64,000 bases of DNA, from NCBI GenBank assembly GCA_022385805.1, contig MU277701.1, positions 71,122-135,121 on the forward strand, in the 5' to 3' direction. The position numbers were made by a program, and so were the translations under genes. The notes under the pieces were generated by a model. It made no database searches. It saw nothing but the letters and a program-made list of their open reading frames with translations, and had not been told where the DNA came from. This DNA is from Pilatotrama ljubarskyi. Taxonomy: Eukaryota; Basidiomycota; Agaricomycetes; Polyporales; Polyporaceae. Below are positions 23,742-34,631 of this stretch, piece by piece (within the stretch, counting starts at the first letter, position 1; every line of letters begins with the position of its first letter).

Positions 23742-24930
23742 TGTGGTTATTGTGGAGAGATTGCGTCGGAGACCAAATTACTGGACACCGACGCCTAGCG
23801 AGGTGTGCTGTGATTGGATTCGAGGAGGTGGCATGCTGCAGCGCTGAGTTGAACGCGTGGGCAGGTGCTGCAGCCACGAGGGACAGAAGCCTGAGCTTGC
23901 GCTCATCAGGCGCCCGCACCGCCTTCGCACTCTCAGAATGAACATACTGCTCTCGGCCTCTTCCCCGCATGGATTGCGCATCTTTCAGCGACTTCCATGA
24001 TGGCTATATGAACAATGCCTTCTCCGCACGCGGTACAGAGCGGGCGGCCCCGAGCTGCCTGGAGCCATGACACACCTGGCCACCAAGGGCATGTACACGT
24101 TATCGAGGGGTAAACAGCCAAGTTGCAGAGAGAGTAACTTGCCATATCATGCGAAGATCTCACCGTCAGGGCGCTGATGAGCGCGCAGAGAAGACAATGG
24201 AACGCTCAGAGCAGGTAATGTCCGTTCCTACCTCCGACTATCCGGCAGTTTACGCAGGTTCTGCCATAGAATTACCTGCTTCTCCTCGCTGTTTGCCTTC
24301 GGGAGGAAGCGACTGCTCCAAAAGCAAGGCCGGTCGGTCACAGCCCGCGCAGCGCTCCGACAATGAAGCTGGTAAGTCGCCGGATTGTGGAGAGTGCCAA
24401 GGGGAACATCAAAGTACCCGAACGGGGTGCCGCGGTACCGCGGTGGTTCACTCTTCTGCCCGGACATTCCGGCTAGCTCACAGATCTGTGCGCTGAACGG
24501 CGTTGCGAATGACTAAGATTTCCGGCGGCGTTCCAGGTAGTCAATCTGCTCGTAACCCACAGTCGGCATTCGGGAGGGTCCATTTGTACATCTTCGTACA
24601 TCCGATGCATGCACCGTACCGCTCATCTGCCTAACCAGATTGCGTCCATCTGATAGCCCAACGCATGTCTGTCCCTGCATCACCGAAGGGGGCCAGTCCC
24701 ATGAGTGACACACACTACCGTATACAGGATGGTGTAATCGCCCCGGGCTTTCATCCGTGCCCGAGTGAACGACACCCCTTCGAGTTCCTTGATACCCGAT
24801 ATTCCGTCCTCCGCGGCGCGCTCAAGCGGACCTCGATGCTGGACTAGAAGCGGGACGCGGAATCCTGCGGAATCAGGGGATTCGCACCGGTATAAGAACG
24901 ACCGGAGCCTCCAAACGATCCGCTGGAACA
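23742..24930. other. Divergent intergenic region of 1.2 kb
   Basis: Between the BTB gene and the P450 starting at 24931. ORFs up to 115 codons occur but have no splice partners or recognisable motifs. The P450 TATA-like site lies at its right end. Confidence 0.5.
24891..24896 (+). promoter_or_regulatory. Possible TATA box of the P450 gene at 24931
   Basis: TATAAG 40 bases before the ATG. Spacing allows a TATA box with a very short leader, or a start slightly downstream; weak evidence. Confidence 0.3.
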
Positions 24931-27116
24931 ATGGGCCCTACCATCTTCGTCGCTGAACTGTCACTTCGCCACGCTCTATGCACCACAATCGGATCCGCCC
25001 TAGTGAGTACCGCCGATGCAGGCCTTGTCGACCTTTCATTGAACCTCCGGACCCCTTAACAGGTCGTGCACTGGGTCTTCAAGCGGTATGAGCCACAACG
25101 TCTGGGGACACACGCCTTCTTGATCCTCGGCGTACCCGCCCTCTTGAGCATACTTCTGCTCTCACATCTCCCGGCCGCCACAGCACTTCTGGTATCTTGC
25201 GCGGCATACTGGTCTACACTGGCTTGCTCTATCAGCGTGTACCGCCTCTCTCCGTGGCACCCCCTTGCACGGTACCCCGGGCCTGTGATGCTTCGGCTGA
25301 CGAAGGCGCATCTCGCATGGATCTCACGCAGCGGGAAACGTCATATCTACACACAAGAACTCCACCGACGCTACGGCGACATCGTCAGAATCGGTGAGCT
25401 CTATCACCGCTAGTACCCCACGGAAGACATTGCTGACCGGCTGGCAGGTCCGAACGAGCTCTCAATAAACAACGCCGCGGCCATCCAACCTCTCATGGGA
25501 ACGGTTGGCTTGCAGAAAGGGCCTCGTGAGTTTGCTTCTTTGCCTCCTTGCACATCTACTCACAGTAGCGCAATTGCCTTCACGGTGCAGAGTGGGGTGC
25601 TCGGGCAGCTACTCAGGCAGTACCTCCCCTTATCGCCATCGGCGACCCGAAGGAGCACCTTCGTCGCCGTAAGCCATGGAACAGGGCCTTCAACGTGGCC
25701 AGCTTGAAAGACTTCGAGCCCCTAGTCGCACGCCGCACGCAGCAATTGGTCGATCTGCTTTCGTCCAAGAAAGGGCATGTCAATCTGTCGAAGTGGTTCA
25801 GCTGGTATACGTGCGTAATATGTGCGACGGACGCTGCTTCTGAAGTGCTCACGGGTCGCACGGCAGGTATGACCTCATGAGCGATATGGCGTGAGTGGCG
25901 TTCTCGGGTACAATGCGAGATTCAATATCCTGACCTTCGAACGCGACCTGCAGCTTTGGCGGAGGATCGGAGATGATGCGGAATGGCGATGAAGGCAGTG
26001 TATGGCCGTTGTTGGAAGAAGGGCTGGTGTGAGTATTGGCCGCACTACTGGCCTCGCGTCGTTCGAAGCTGAGCATTGGTCGAATAGCAACTCCGACACA
26101 TTCGGCCACCTTCCTTGGACCGCGGACTACGTTCGGACGTTCCCCACCCTCGGCTCGAAGATGAAGGAGATGCGCAGCTTCTGCATCTCGCGTGCGGCGG
26201 AGCGGGTCAAGCTTGGAAATAGCTCCAGCAAGGACCTCTTCTACTACCTTGTCAGTGCCTTCGATCTTTTCCTCTAACCCCACGATCGACCGCTCATGTT
26301 CCGCAGAACAACGAAGACGGTGTGGAGGCGACGCCTCCGCTTTCTCAAGTCGTAGCAGATGCGGCCCTCGCCGTGGTCGCCGGATCAGACACCACTTCCA
26401 GCGTGCTCTCCAACCTCTTCTTCTGCTTGCTCACTCATCCGGATGCATACGCCCGACTACGGGCAGAGGTGGATATCTACTATCCTCCGGGCGAAGATGC
26501 CCTCAACACGAAGCATCATGCCGATATGCCGTATCTGAATGCCGTCATGTACGTCCGCATCCTACATTCTATTCAGTGTTTTCTCATCCTCTACTCAGCA
26601 ACGAGGCCATGCGACTGTATCCGCCCGTCAGCGACGGCAGCCAACGGATCGTTCCATTTGGAAGTGGTGGGAAGGTCATCGGGAGCAGGTGAGGCTCTGT
26701 CTCACCGCCGCAGTGATCAGAAGGGTGACTGACATATTCCGTAACCCAGCTACCTTCCGGAGGGTACAATCACCACCGTGCACATGTACTCCATCCATCG
26801 CGACCCCCGCAACTTCTCGCCCCTGCCTGAGAGCTTTTGGCCCGAGCGGTGGATTCACGCTGCTTCTGGCGACAAACTCGGCGCGAAGATCGTCCACAAT
26901 ACCGCCGCATTTTTCCCATTCTCCTTTGGGCCCAGCATCTGCGCGGGCAAGGGTCTGGCGCTGCAGGAGATGCGCATGGTCGTGACCCTGACGATGCAGA
27001 GGTTGGACATGCGACTAGCGGATGGTTTCGAACCAGCTTCATACGAGGATTCACTGCTCGACTACTTGATTCTCTCCCGACCTCCCCTTCCTGTGGTCGT
27101 CAAACCCCGAGTTTGA
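24931..27116 (+). CDS. Cytochrome P450 monooxygenase
   Basis: Membrane-anchored ER P450 in many exons. The start [16 protein letters not shown] splices into [12 protein letters not shown] and then hydrophobic helices ([36 protein letters not shown]), followed by the Pro-rich hinge [10 protein letters not shown]. Later blocks after splicing: [44 protein letters not shown]-helix AGSDTTSS, K-helix [10 protein letters not shown] (ExxR), WPERW, and heme loop [14 protein letters not shown] with the Cys ligand. All core residues are intact, and the interrupted-looking middle (25500-26280) reads through once its introns are removed. Two extra N-terminal hydrophobic helices and the GGG motif resemble basidiomycete families such as CYP63/CYP5037-like, but I cannot assign the family. 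It is unlike the two P450s at 44607-49862. Confidence 0.9.
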
Positions 27117-27552
27117 ACGGGCATGTGCTATCATTGCACCGATCGCATTTATAAAGTCACGGCAACATAAGTCAGCGTAATCTTGTATACCTCTGCGCTC
27201 TGATGAACATGTATTGTAGCTCAAGTAATGACTCATGACACTCTACACATCCTAATCGTCACTATTGTGCATTGCAGCGGCGTACTGCTCTACTTACGCA
27301 ACGCACGATGTGCTTCCGAGTCCGGGTGTTCGAACTTCGCGCGCCGCTTGCCGCCGAAGAGTTGTGGCGCGTCGCGACGCGTCTCGTCACGTGAGGCGAT
27401 TACCGCATTAGGGCTGTTGAGCGCAACGGGATGACCCAGGGCACTCCGGGGCCCGTCACCGAGCGGTATATCGAGCCTCTCGCTGTCGTTGCCAACGTTG
27501 AGCTCGCACAGCCCGTCTACCCTCGGAGTTCTAGTGTTCTAGTCTTTACGTG
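27117..27552. other. Intergenic region
   Basis: 436 bases between two plus-strand genes. No gene seen; presumably P450 terminator and RSC4-like promoter. Confidence 0.5.
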
Positions 27553-29865
27553 ATGTCGAAGCGCGAGGCGCGTAGCTTTGCAGCAGCAGGCGTCGATGTC
27601 GACGCCCCGCGCGCCAAACGACGGAAGGAGGCCCCAGCCACAAGCAGTACGAGTCCCAACGGCAAGCTGAACGCCGGCGCGGTCCATATGAGTGGAGGCG
27701 GAACCAGCGACGCAGAGAACGCAGGGGATGGCGGAGAAGACAGGGAGAGTGTGAGGGAGAAGGGGCTGCAGCTGTGGCAGACACTGAAGGACGCGGTCAA
27801 CAAGGAGTGCGTGACGTTCCTGCTTATATTTCCCGATTGACCTCACTCCGCCTCCACGACTCCTTCTCCGACCACAATCATGTCTTTCTCCTCGCACAAC
27901 ATCCGCGCAACAGCGGCCAGATTGCCTCTTTCCAGTTCATGCGTCTTCCTTCCAAACGACAATATCCCGATTACTACGTGCAGATCAAGCGGCCAATAGC
28001 CCTCGATGACATCAAGGCAAAGCTCGAAGCGCGTGAATACGCTTCTCTGGAGGATGTCCGTCAAGATATCGAGACGTGCTTCCGCAATGCAAAGCGGTAT
28101 AACATGAAGGAGAGTAAGATCTGGAAGGACGCCAAGTTCCTCCATGTAAGTACTCGGCTCCTATACTCGCAGGCTCCTCATCCTGACAGGCCCACTTAGA
28201 AACTGGCTACCAAAGAGTACAGTCGGATAACAGGGACGAAGGAGGAGCCTCCAGCCGACGACGGAGATGAGAAGGTCGCTTCCGAGGACGAAGGTGGCGG
28301 GAAGAAGAAGGTCCCCAATCTGCATCGACTCTTGAAGACGAGATTGCAGAAGCTCGTTGACAAGACAGACGAGAAGTACGTGCGAGTCCGCGGTATCCTT
28401 TACTCTTACTGACCGAACGTATAGCGGGCGCGTCCTCTCTGCCGAGTTCATGGAGCTGCCAAGTCGCAAGCAGTGGCCGATGTACTACCAGATCATCAAG
28501 AAACCTCAAGCTTTGGAGAACATCTTCGTGCGTTCTCTCTGCCTGCCCGCGGCGTGATTGACTCTTACGACCTCTCCCAGAAAAAGTTGAAGAGGAAAGA
28601 GTACAGCAACCCCACCGACTTCGCAAACGACGTGGAGCTCGTCTTCTCCAACGCCTTGGAGTTCAATCAGGAACATACGCAGATATGGGAGGATGCCGTC
28701 CTTTTACGGGTGCGTTCCCTGCTGAGCCAGGTCAGTATGGCAGTGGATGAACTCCGGTTTGCAGGAATACTTCCGGAAGCTTATGGCGGACCTCCCCGAA
28801 CCGTACTCCATACCGGCATACGCCAACTCGGGAGAGCACCCGACAAAGATCAAGCTGAAGATGCCTGCGGCGCCGACACAACCCATCGCAGCGCCGACTC
28901 CTACTCTCCCATCCAGCAACAAGATAGTCGTACCAGGCACGCAAGCAACACCCTCGCCGAACGTCCAGTCATCGCCGCGACCACAAACCAACGCCTCAAC
29001 AGCGCCCCCACAGCGGCGTCCCATCACTGTCACGCCAATCCCGCTCATCCACGCTAAACCCTCAACCCCTTTATCCGTGTCGGCGACGTCCAACCCGGTG
29101 CCTTCGTCACAAGCAGCGCGGGCACCAACAGTTGCTCCAACCCCTCCAGTCCCTTCTGCAACCCCTACCCTTCAGAAGTCTGCGCATACAGGCACCCTTC
29201 AGCCCGCCACATTTTCTCAGACCACCACTCCCGCTACGTACTACCCCAATGCCGTCTATCAGCAGCCTTCGGCGGCCCCTGTTCCCTCTGCGCCTAAGGC
29301 GGCTGCCCAACCAATGCAGCCGCCCAATCCCCTCGCTCCTCTCGTTCCTGTCGCGGCCGTCTCCCGCCCGTCGCCTCCTGCAGCGAACCAGCTCGCTCAC
29401 CCCCTCCAGCACGCCGTCATCACTACAAAGCCCCTCGGTCGAAGGCTCATTCTACACCATGAAGACGGCGTGAAGATATGGTCAATGTGGCTCAGCAGCA
29501 ACGAATCGAGCGTCGTCCTGTCGGACGTTACCTTCCTGAATCGCAACGACGAAGGCGAAGAGAGCAGCGCGGACGAGGAGCAGGCAGACAAGCCCGAAGC
29601 CGAGGGTGACGCATCTCCTCCGAAGAGGAAACGAGGACGTCCACCGCGGAAACGTACGAAGGCATCCGAACCGTCTAAGAAGGCCAAGGGGAAAGCGGCG
29701 GAGACGAGTCCGGGTGGGGTGCAGGTCAAGCTCAACGGCATCTCGCTGAATGGCAACGAGGGCGGCGAGTGGGAAGTGCCGCTCCCGCCAGGCATGAGTG
29801 TGCTCGAGCTCGGGGCGAAGGACGGAATGGCGTGGAAGATATATTTCGACCGAGCGGCGTACTGA
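27553..29865 (+). CDS. RSC4: RSC4-like tandem bromodomain protein (chromatin remodelling)
   Basis: Likely subunit of the RSC-type SWI/SNF remodeller in the nucleus. The N-terminus is basic (AKRRKEAP). Two bromodomains follow in tandem: the first from LQLWQTLKDAVNKE across an intron to SFQFMRLPSKRQYPDYYVQIKRPI ... IETCFRNAKRYN; the second from LQKLVDKTDE to FMELPSRKQWPMYYQIIKKPQALENI ... ELVFSNALEFNQEHTQIW. Both keep the PxYY and the Asn of the acetyl-lysine pocket. A long Pro/Ala/Thr-rich linker leads to a C-terminal globular part (RLILHHEDGVKIWSMWLSSNES to KDGMAWKIYFDRAAY), with an acidic stretch and an AT-hook (KRKRGRPPRKR) between. Two adjacent bromodomains with this tail match Rsc4 rather than Rsc1/2, which carry a BAH domain. 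TGA at 29863-29865. Confidence 0.88.
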
Positions 29866-30099
29866 CGGGGCAGTCGACGCTGCCCTCTTCGCTCTCCCCG
29901 ATATACCTATGGTCTTCGCCTTCGTCCTGTTTCGTTCTTATTTCTGTTCCTGTGTAGCACTGTATCGTAGGGTAGGATCTTGTGTACGGCCGTGTACCGC
30001 TATCATTATGTATACCAATACGTTTCCGGAAGTCCGAGGGGTGGGTGCACAGGATATCATCTAGGGATACGGTGATAAGTATAGAGTCCAGTCCGACAG

Positions 30100-32177
30100 C
30101 TACGCGACGTTCGTCCGCCACATCTCGAGCTTCTCGCTCAGCGGTATGCGCTCATCCTCCTCCTCCGGGCCGCTCTCGGGTTCGCTCGGGGGATCTGGCA
30201 CGTACAGGTGGTACCGCCCCGGCTCGGCCGTGCGATCCTCGACGTAGCGCCGCAAGAGCGCCTCCCTGTCGATCGGGCGCACCTCGTATCCCTCCGAGCC
30301 GCGCCTGACAAACTCCCTCGGTCGGCCCACCGCGTCGTCATTCTCCTCTCCGTCGTCCTCTTCGGACTCGGAGGCGGGGTAACGCCGTTGGCTCTCGTCG
30401 GCGTTGTAGTCGGGGTGGTATGGCGGCACGGCGGAGTAATCGGGTCCTGGCGCCGCTGCGGGCTTGCGCCGGCGTGTCGAAGGGGGCTGCAGATTCGGGT
30501 TGAGCGAGCCGTTCTGGTACGTCCAAGGCGAGGCCGGAAGCTGGAACTGGTAGTTTGGGTCGGCCTCGGGGTGTTCGTACGCCTCGGGGTCCTTTGGCGG
30601 CCACTCCTCTCCGCCCGAATCTGGTAACGAACGAAGTGTCAGAAATGGCCTGGAAAGGCGACAAGAAAGATAGGAGAGGCGTGCGCGAAGAAGGGCTGCG
30701 AGAACACTGGCGGAAAACGATGAGCGCTTACATCATAGGCTGACCGCAGATGCAGCACACCTGCAAAAACCGGACTCGGGCTTGCCGGACCTCGCCGGCT
30801 CGTAAAAGTCAAGGCTCGTGCATGTACCCGCCCTCGACGTCGTGCACGTCTCGCGCGCCGCGTTCGTACATGTCGCTCCGCATCAGCTCGACCCACTCAC
30901 CGTCTCCGTCCGCGAGGGGGTACTTCAGGCCGTCGCCTTGTGGGGGCACGCCTGGCCAGCACCATGTGAGCGGGTTGGGCCCGAGCACGGCGTCGATGTT
31001 TCGCCGCATGCCGAGATTCTGCGATACTGGTCAGAGGGGTCACTAGGATGCATGGCGAGGAGTCTTACGTAGGGGAACTTGATCTACGAACGAGCCGTGT
31101 CAGTGAGGGGTCGATGTAGGAAGGGTGCGGCGGGCACTCACTTCACGTATTCGGCCGCGGCGAACGAGCGTCGCGACCTTATCCTTCTCCCAGCCTTCGA
31201 TCGTCGTGCTGTTTCCCAAGAGAGAGTAGAAGTGGTACAGGCTATGCGCGGACGAAAACCGGTGAGCACGGGCTTCCGGAGACTGTAGACACTGCATCTA
31301 ACCTGAATATTCCCACAGCAACCAGCACGGGAATGCACGTCGCAAAGTTTAGCACGATGAAGATGAGCTCGCGACCACTGGGCTCGTCCTGTAGCTGTCA
31401 ATCAGCGGCAGGGACCAAGTGAAAGTCCGAGCTAACGGCTTGCCCAGTAGGACGTGCTGCTCCATACACGTCGCGTGACCATCGCGAGGTGGTATGAACA
31501 TGCGAGGTCGACATAGAAGAGGAAGCGAACGAAGTGGCCATAGTTGAAGTGGCCGACGCAGTTGTTCACCCATGGACAGTGATGGTCTAGCATCAGCCAC
31601 AGTGAGGATGGAGAGCGGCAGCCTAGCACTATAGCGCGTACCCATCCGTAGGACACACCTGATGTGCGGACCAGCACTCAGTACTATTCTCGGCCATTGA
31701 AGATCGAACGAGCACGTACCGTTTGCACTGTCTACAGTGGTGGGCGCGGGGAGGCTTGTAGCTCTCGCATGTCCGGCAGTACCGCGGTCCTCTCGTCAAC
31801 TTCTTGACTTCATAGCCATCTTCATCGTTCACATTCGGTCTCTGTCATATGCCCGCCTCGTCTATAAGGCCTGCATGATATCACCGTGCGGCGCGGACGT
31901 ACCCAGTTCGGAGGAACAGCTCCTGGGTCGGTGTTAACACATAGCGCGTAGTTCCAGAGCAGCAGGCCAACGAGGATACTTTGTGAGCTCGTATCAGGTA
32001 ACGTTGGGCGTCATGAAGGAGTGTTCCTCACTTGAACGGCAACAGAAGCTCGAGCAGCTCTATGGAGAATTCGCGGCCGTACCATGGCCAGATTATGAAT
32101 ATTTGAGACGAGTAGGCAATGAACGCGATGAGACAGGTCGTGAAGAATACAAACAAGCGGCCAGTGAGCCGACCCAT
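30100..32177 (-). CDS. PFA4: Palmitoyltransferase PFA4 (DHHC family)
   Basis: ER protein S-acyltransferase; in yeast Pfa4 palmitoylates chitin synthase Chs3. Start 32177 gives [34 protein letters not shown], the typical first helices of Pfa4. Next come [55 protein letters not shown] (zinc-binding Cys-rich domain), and [36 protein letters not shown] with the intact DHHC core. The C-terminal cytosolic region is long and acidic ([12 protein letters not shown]) and closes with [14 protein letters not shown] at 30100-30102. The tail-end exons (30100-30900) look unrelated on their own but stay on the same strand with plausible splice sites. The stretch from 29866 to 30099 is the convergent 3' gap to the RSC4-like gene. 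Confidence 0.9.
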
Positions 32178-32344
32178 GCCAGCCAGACCAGAACGAAAGA
32201 GACCGAGAGGAGAGGAAACGCGAGATGAGAGAAAAGCTTGGGCAGTGTGCCGCAGAGTGTCACCGTCAGTAAGCTGCACGACGCGCCCCGAGCAGGCCGG
32301 CACGGCGTCGGCAGCACACAGGAAAGGCGCAAAAAGAATCAATG

Positions 32345-32426
32345 CGACGCCAGCAGGATTCGAACCTGCGCCTCCAAAGGAGAACAGATTTCTAATCTGT
32401 CGCCGTAACCACTTGGCTATAGCGCC
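32345..32426 (-). tRNA. tRNA-Ser (anticodon AGA), no intron
   Basis: 82-base type II tRNA on the minus strand. Acceptor stem GGCGCTA pairs with TGGCGTC through seven pairs including two G-U; discriminator G. D-arm has AAGTGGTTA; the anticodon arm is ACAGA-TTAGAAA-TCTGT with anticodon AGA; a long variable arm (CTCC-TTT-GGAG) and T-arm GGTTCGAATCC follow. The long variable arm and AGA anticodon identify serine. Confidence 0.95.
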
Positions 32427-33162
32427 TTGGAGAGACTGTTCTTACATACACCATGTTGCTTTCCTCATGCAGTGCGGCCAAGATCTCACACTGGCAGTCC
32501 TTGCCCTCTGTGCTGTGAAGACAACATCGGTTCCCCTTGAGAGACTCTCTCAAGTGACGCACAAATCGTCTACTGTACCTCACCAATCATTGATTCTCAG
32601 CCGCTGTATTCTTTCCTCGGCCTGGGAGAAACAATGTCCAGCGGTCGCTCTACTCGAGTCTGATTAACCTTCCCGAGACAATAATGAGACGTCAATGGTA
32701 CCGGTATCGAGGTCGCGTCGCGACACAATAATCAAGGCTATAGATACATACAGTACAACAGTCTACTGATGCGATGCGGGGAAGAATGGATGCAGATGCG
32801 ATGAATGAGATGCCCAATAGTGAACCGAGGGATGGATGGAGGTGGTCGTGCCGATGTGAATGATGCGAGGAATATATGGATGATGTGAATGGAGTGATGC
32901 TGACAGTGTATGGGGAAGTAAGAATGAGGGAGTGGAACGCGTGAAGAGTTCTTTGCATGGGTGGGTGGGATGGAGTCCTTTGCTCGCCAAGGGCCCGTCT
33001 TCGCAGACGCGAACCGCGATGCGCGACACGTCGAGCACTCGTCTCCGGACTGAGCGACGAGCCTTCTGGTCGCTCTTTGACGGAGGCGTCGCCACCAATC
33101 GCCGTCACAGACGATGCTTAGCAGCGGCCATGTTCATCATATCGTGCGCGCGCGCGACCCGT
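32427..33162. other. Intergenic region with GATG-rich sequence
   Basis: 736 bases. From about 32760 to 32900 the sequence is rich in imperfect GATG/GAATG words, a degenerate simple repeat. No gene recognised; reverse-strand ORFs there are built from the repeat. Confidence 0.45.
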
Positions 33163-33390
33163 CTACTTCCTGAACACCCTCTTCAGGGAGCCCGTCTGGC
33201 TCGCCTGCGCCCTCGCGATCGCCTGGCCCTGCGCGGCGTTGTGCGCGGAGCTCGACGTGAGCGCGGCGTACATCGCCTGCGAGTCGCGCGGGGACTGCTG
33301 GAAGGACGAGAACGCGTGCGGCGACGCCGGGCCCGTCGGGAAGAAGCTCGACATGGGCGAGGACGGGGGCGAGGAGTAGTAGGACGACAT
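33163..33390 (-). CDS. Small Ser-rich basic-tailed hypothetical protein
   Basis: Single-exon ORF of 75 residues: MSSYYSSPPSSPMSSFFPTG, then an Ala/Ser/Gln-rich middle (AMYAALTSSSAHNAAQGQAIARAQAS), and a basic end SLKRVFRK. I do not recognise a named family. The Ser-Pro repeats, high coding-like GC at third positions and compact basic terminus look like a real short protein rather than chance, and no better frame exists on either strand. No signal peptide or membrane segment. Function unknown. Confidence 0.5.
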   Translation of the reverse strand: MSSYYSSPPSSPMSSFFPTGPASPHAFSSFQQSPRDSQAMYAALTSSSAHNAAQGQAIARAQASQTGSLKRVFRK

Positions 33391-34631
33391 GATGCGTGGT
33401 GTATGTGCGGGTCGTTATATGGCGTGGCGGTCCGTGCACGCTCGAGTGGTCGTGACGTGGTATGAAGGAGCTGGCTCGTGTAGTGGATGTGCTCGTAAGC
33501 GTCCGAGTCGTGATAGTGAGCGGTGCGGTGCAAGGGGCAGCGGCCGCGGTGATGGTAGGCGAACGGGCAGGAGAAGCCTGGGGAATCTCCGCCCGCGCTC
33601 GCGTCCTTTTATCACGCCTCGGAGCACTTCATCATCCAGTCTGTGAGAGCGAAGTCAGCGAGCCACGAGCGCAACATAACGCCTACCATTCCCGTCGAGG
33701 GCTAGCGCTTGCGCGGGCCCTCCGAATACAAGGGCGCTGCCAAATCCGGACGCGCTCGCGTGCCGCGCGACCACACCCATGCCATATGCGGCTCAAGGCA
33801 GCGCACCGATACGGCTTCGCGGGCAGGGCGTGCGAGAGCATCAGACCGTTCGCGCGGATAGAACTGGTGCGAGAAGCAGATCGGCGAAGCGGAGAATGCA
33901 GAGAGCGCAGGAGCGCGGCAGACGAGGACTGATGGGGCTGACGGGCGTCCTAGGGTGCACAGCGTAAGTACTTGAAGCGTAAAAAAACAAATCCGCGAGG
34001 CTCCGCTGCGAGGAGGCCGACCAGAGACGCACCCATATGGACCAACACCGTGATGACTCGACGAACCACGCACCTCGGAGATGAGTGTTGTCCTCGCACG
34101 TGCGGACTGCGGCGCCCCGCTGCACTCTTATATCGCCTTTGTATTCGACGCCTGCTATGCGGCGAAGGATCCGCAATCGGTACAATGTGAGAGCGGGTGT
34201 GCTGTAAGCGTGAAGCGAGGAGCTCTACTGTAAGGGGGGTAGTGTATAACGGCGACGTGGTATCGCGATTAGAGAACCAATGAGACACGTAAGTGTACGC
34301 CTATATGCGACGGGGTGGAGGGGAATGTAATATGCGGAGAGCAGCAAACAAGAGGCCGAGGGAGAAGCCGCCGGCGGAGAGAGATGGCGAAACAGATGGA
34401 CAGGAAAGATGAGATGACCGAGAAATCCGAGGTGAGAGAGAAAGGAAAGGATTGGATATGTACACACAGCGAGACGAGCAGCTCAAGTGTATGCGGATGT
34501 ACAGCCCACGCGTGTCCAAGGAGTGCGATGCGATGCGATGTGAATGCCAATGCCGATGCGGTACGCGAGTGAGATGCCGGATGAAAAGGATGAGACGACG
34601 AGGTGTCCATGAGCATCGAGTCCGTGCAATG
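33391..34631. other. Gene-free stretch of 1.2 kb
   Basis: Lies between the small protein and the 3' end of the TBC gene. ORFs on both strands lack family features; GATGC-type short repeats appear at about 34525-34570. I see nothing else in it. Confidence 0.45.

Noticed and set aside
25500..26280. Middle of the P450 at 24931 as a decayed, frameshifted section
   Set aside because: Removing GT-AG introns gives a continuous frame through WNRAFN, DLMSDMAFGGG and GHLPW, so the gene is intact.
32760..32900. GATG-rich tract as a minisatellite
   Set aside because: Units are irregular in spacing and sequence, so it is described only as degenerate simple sequence.
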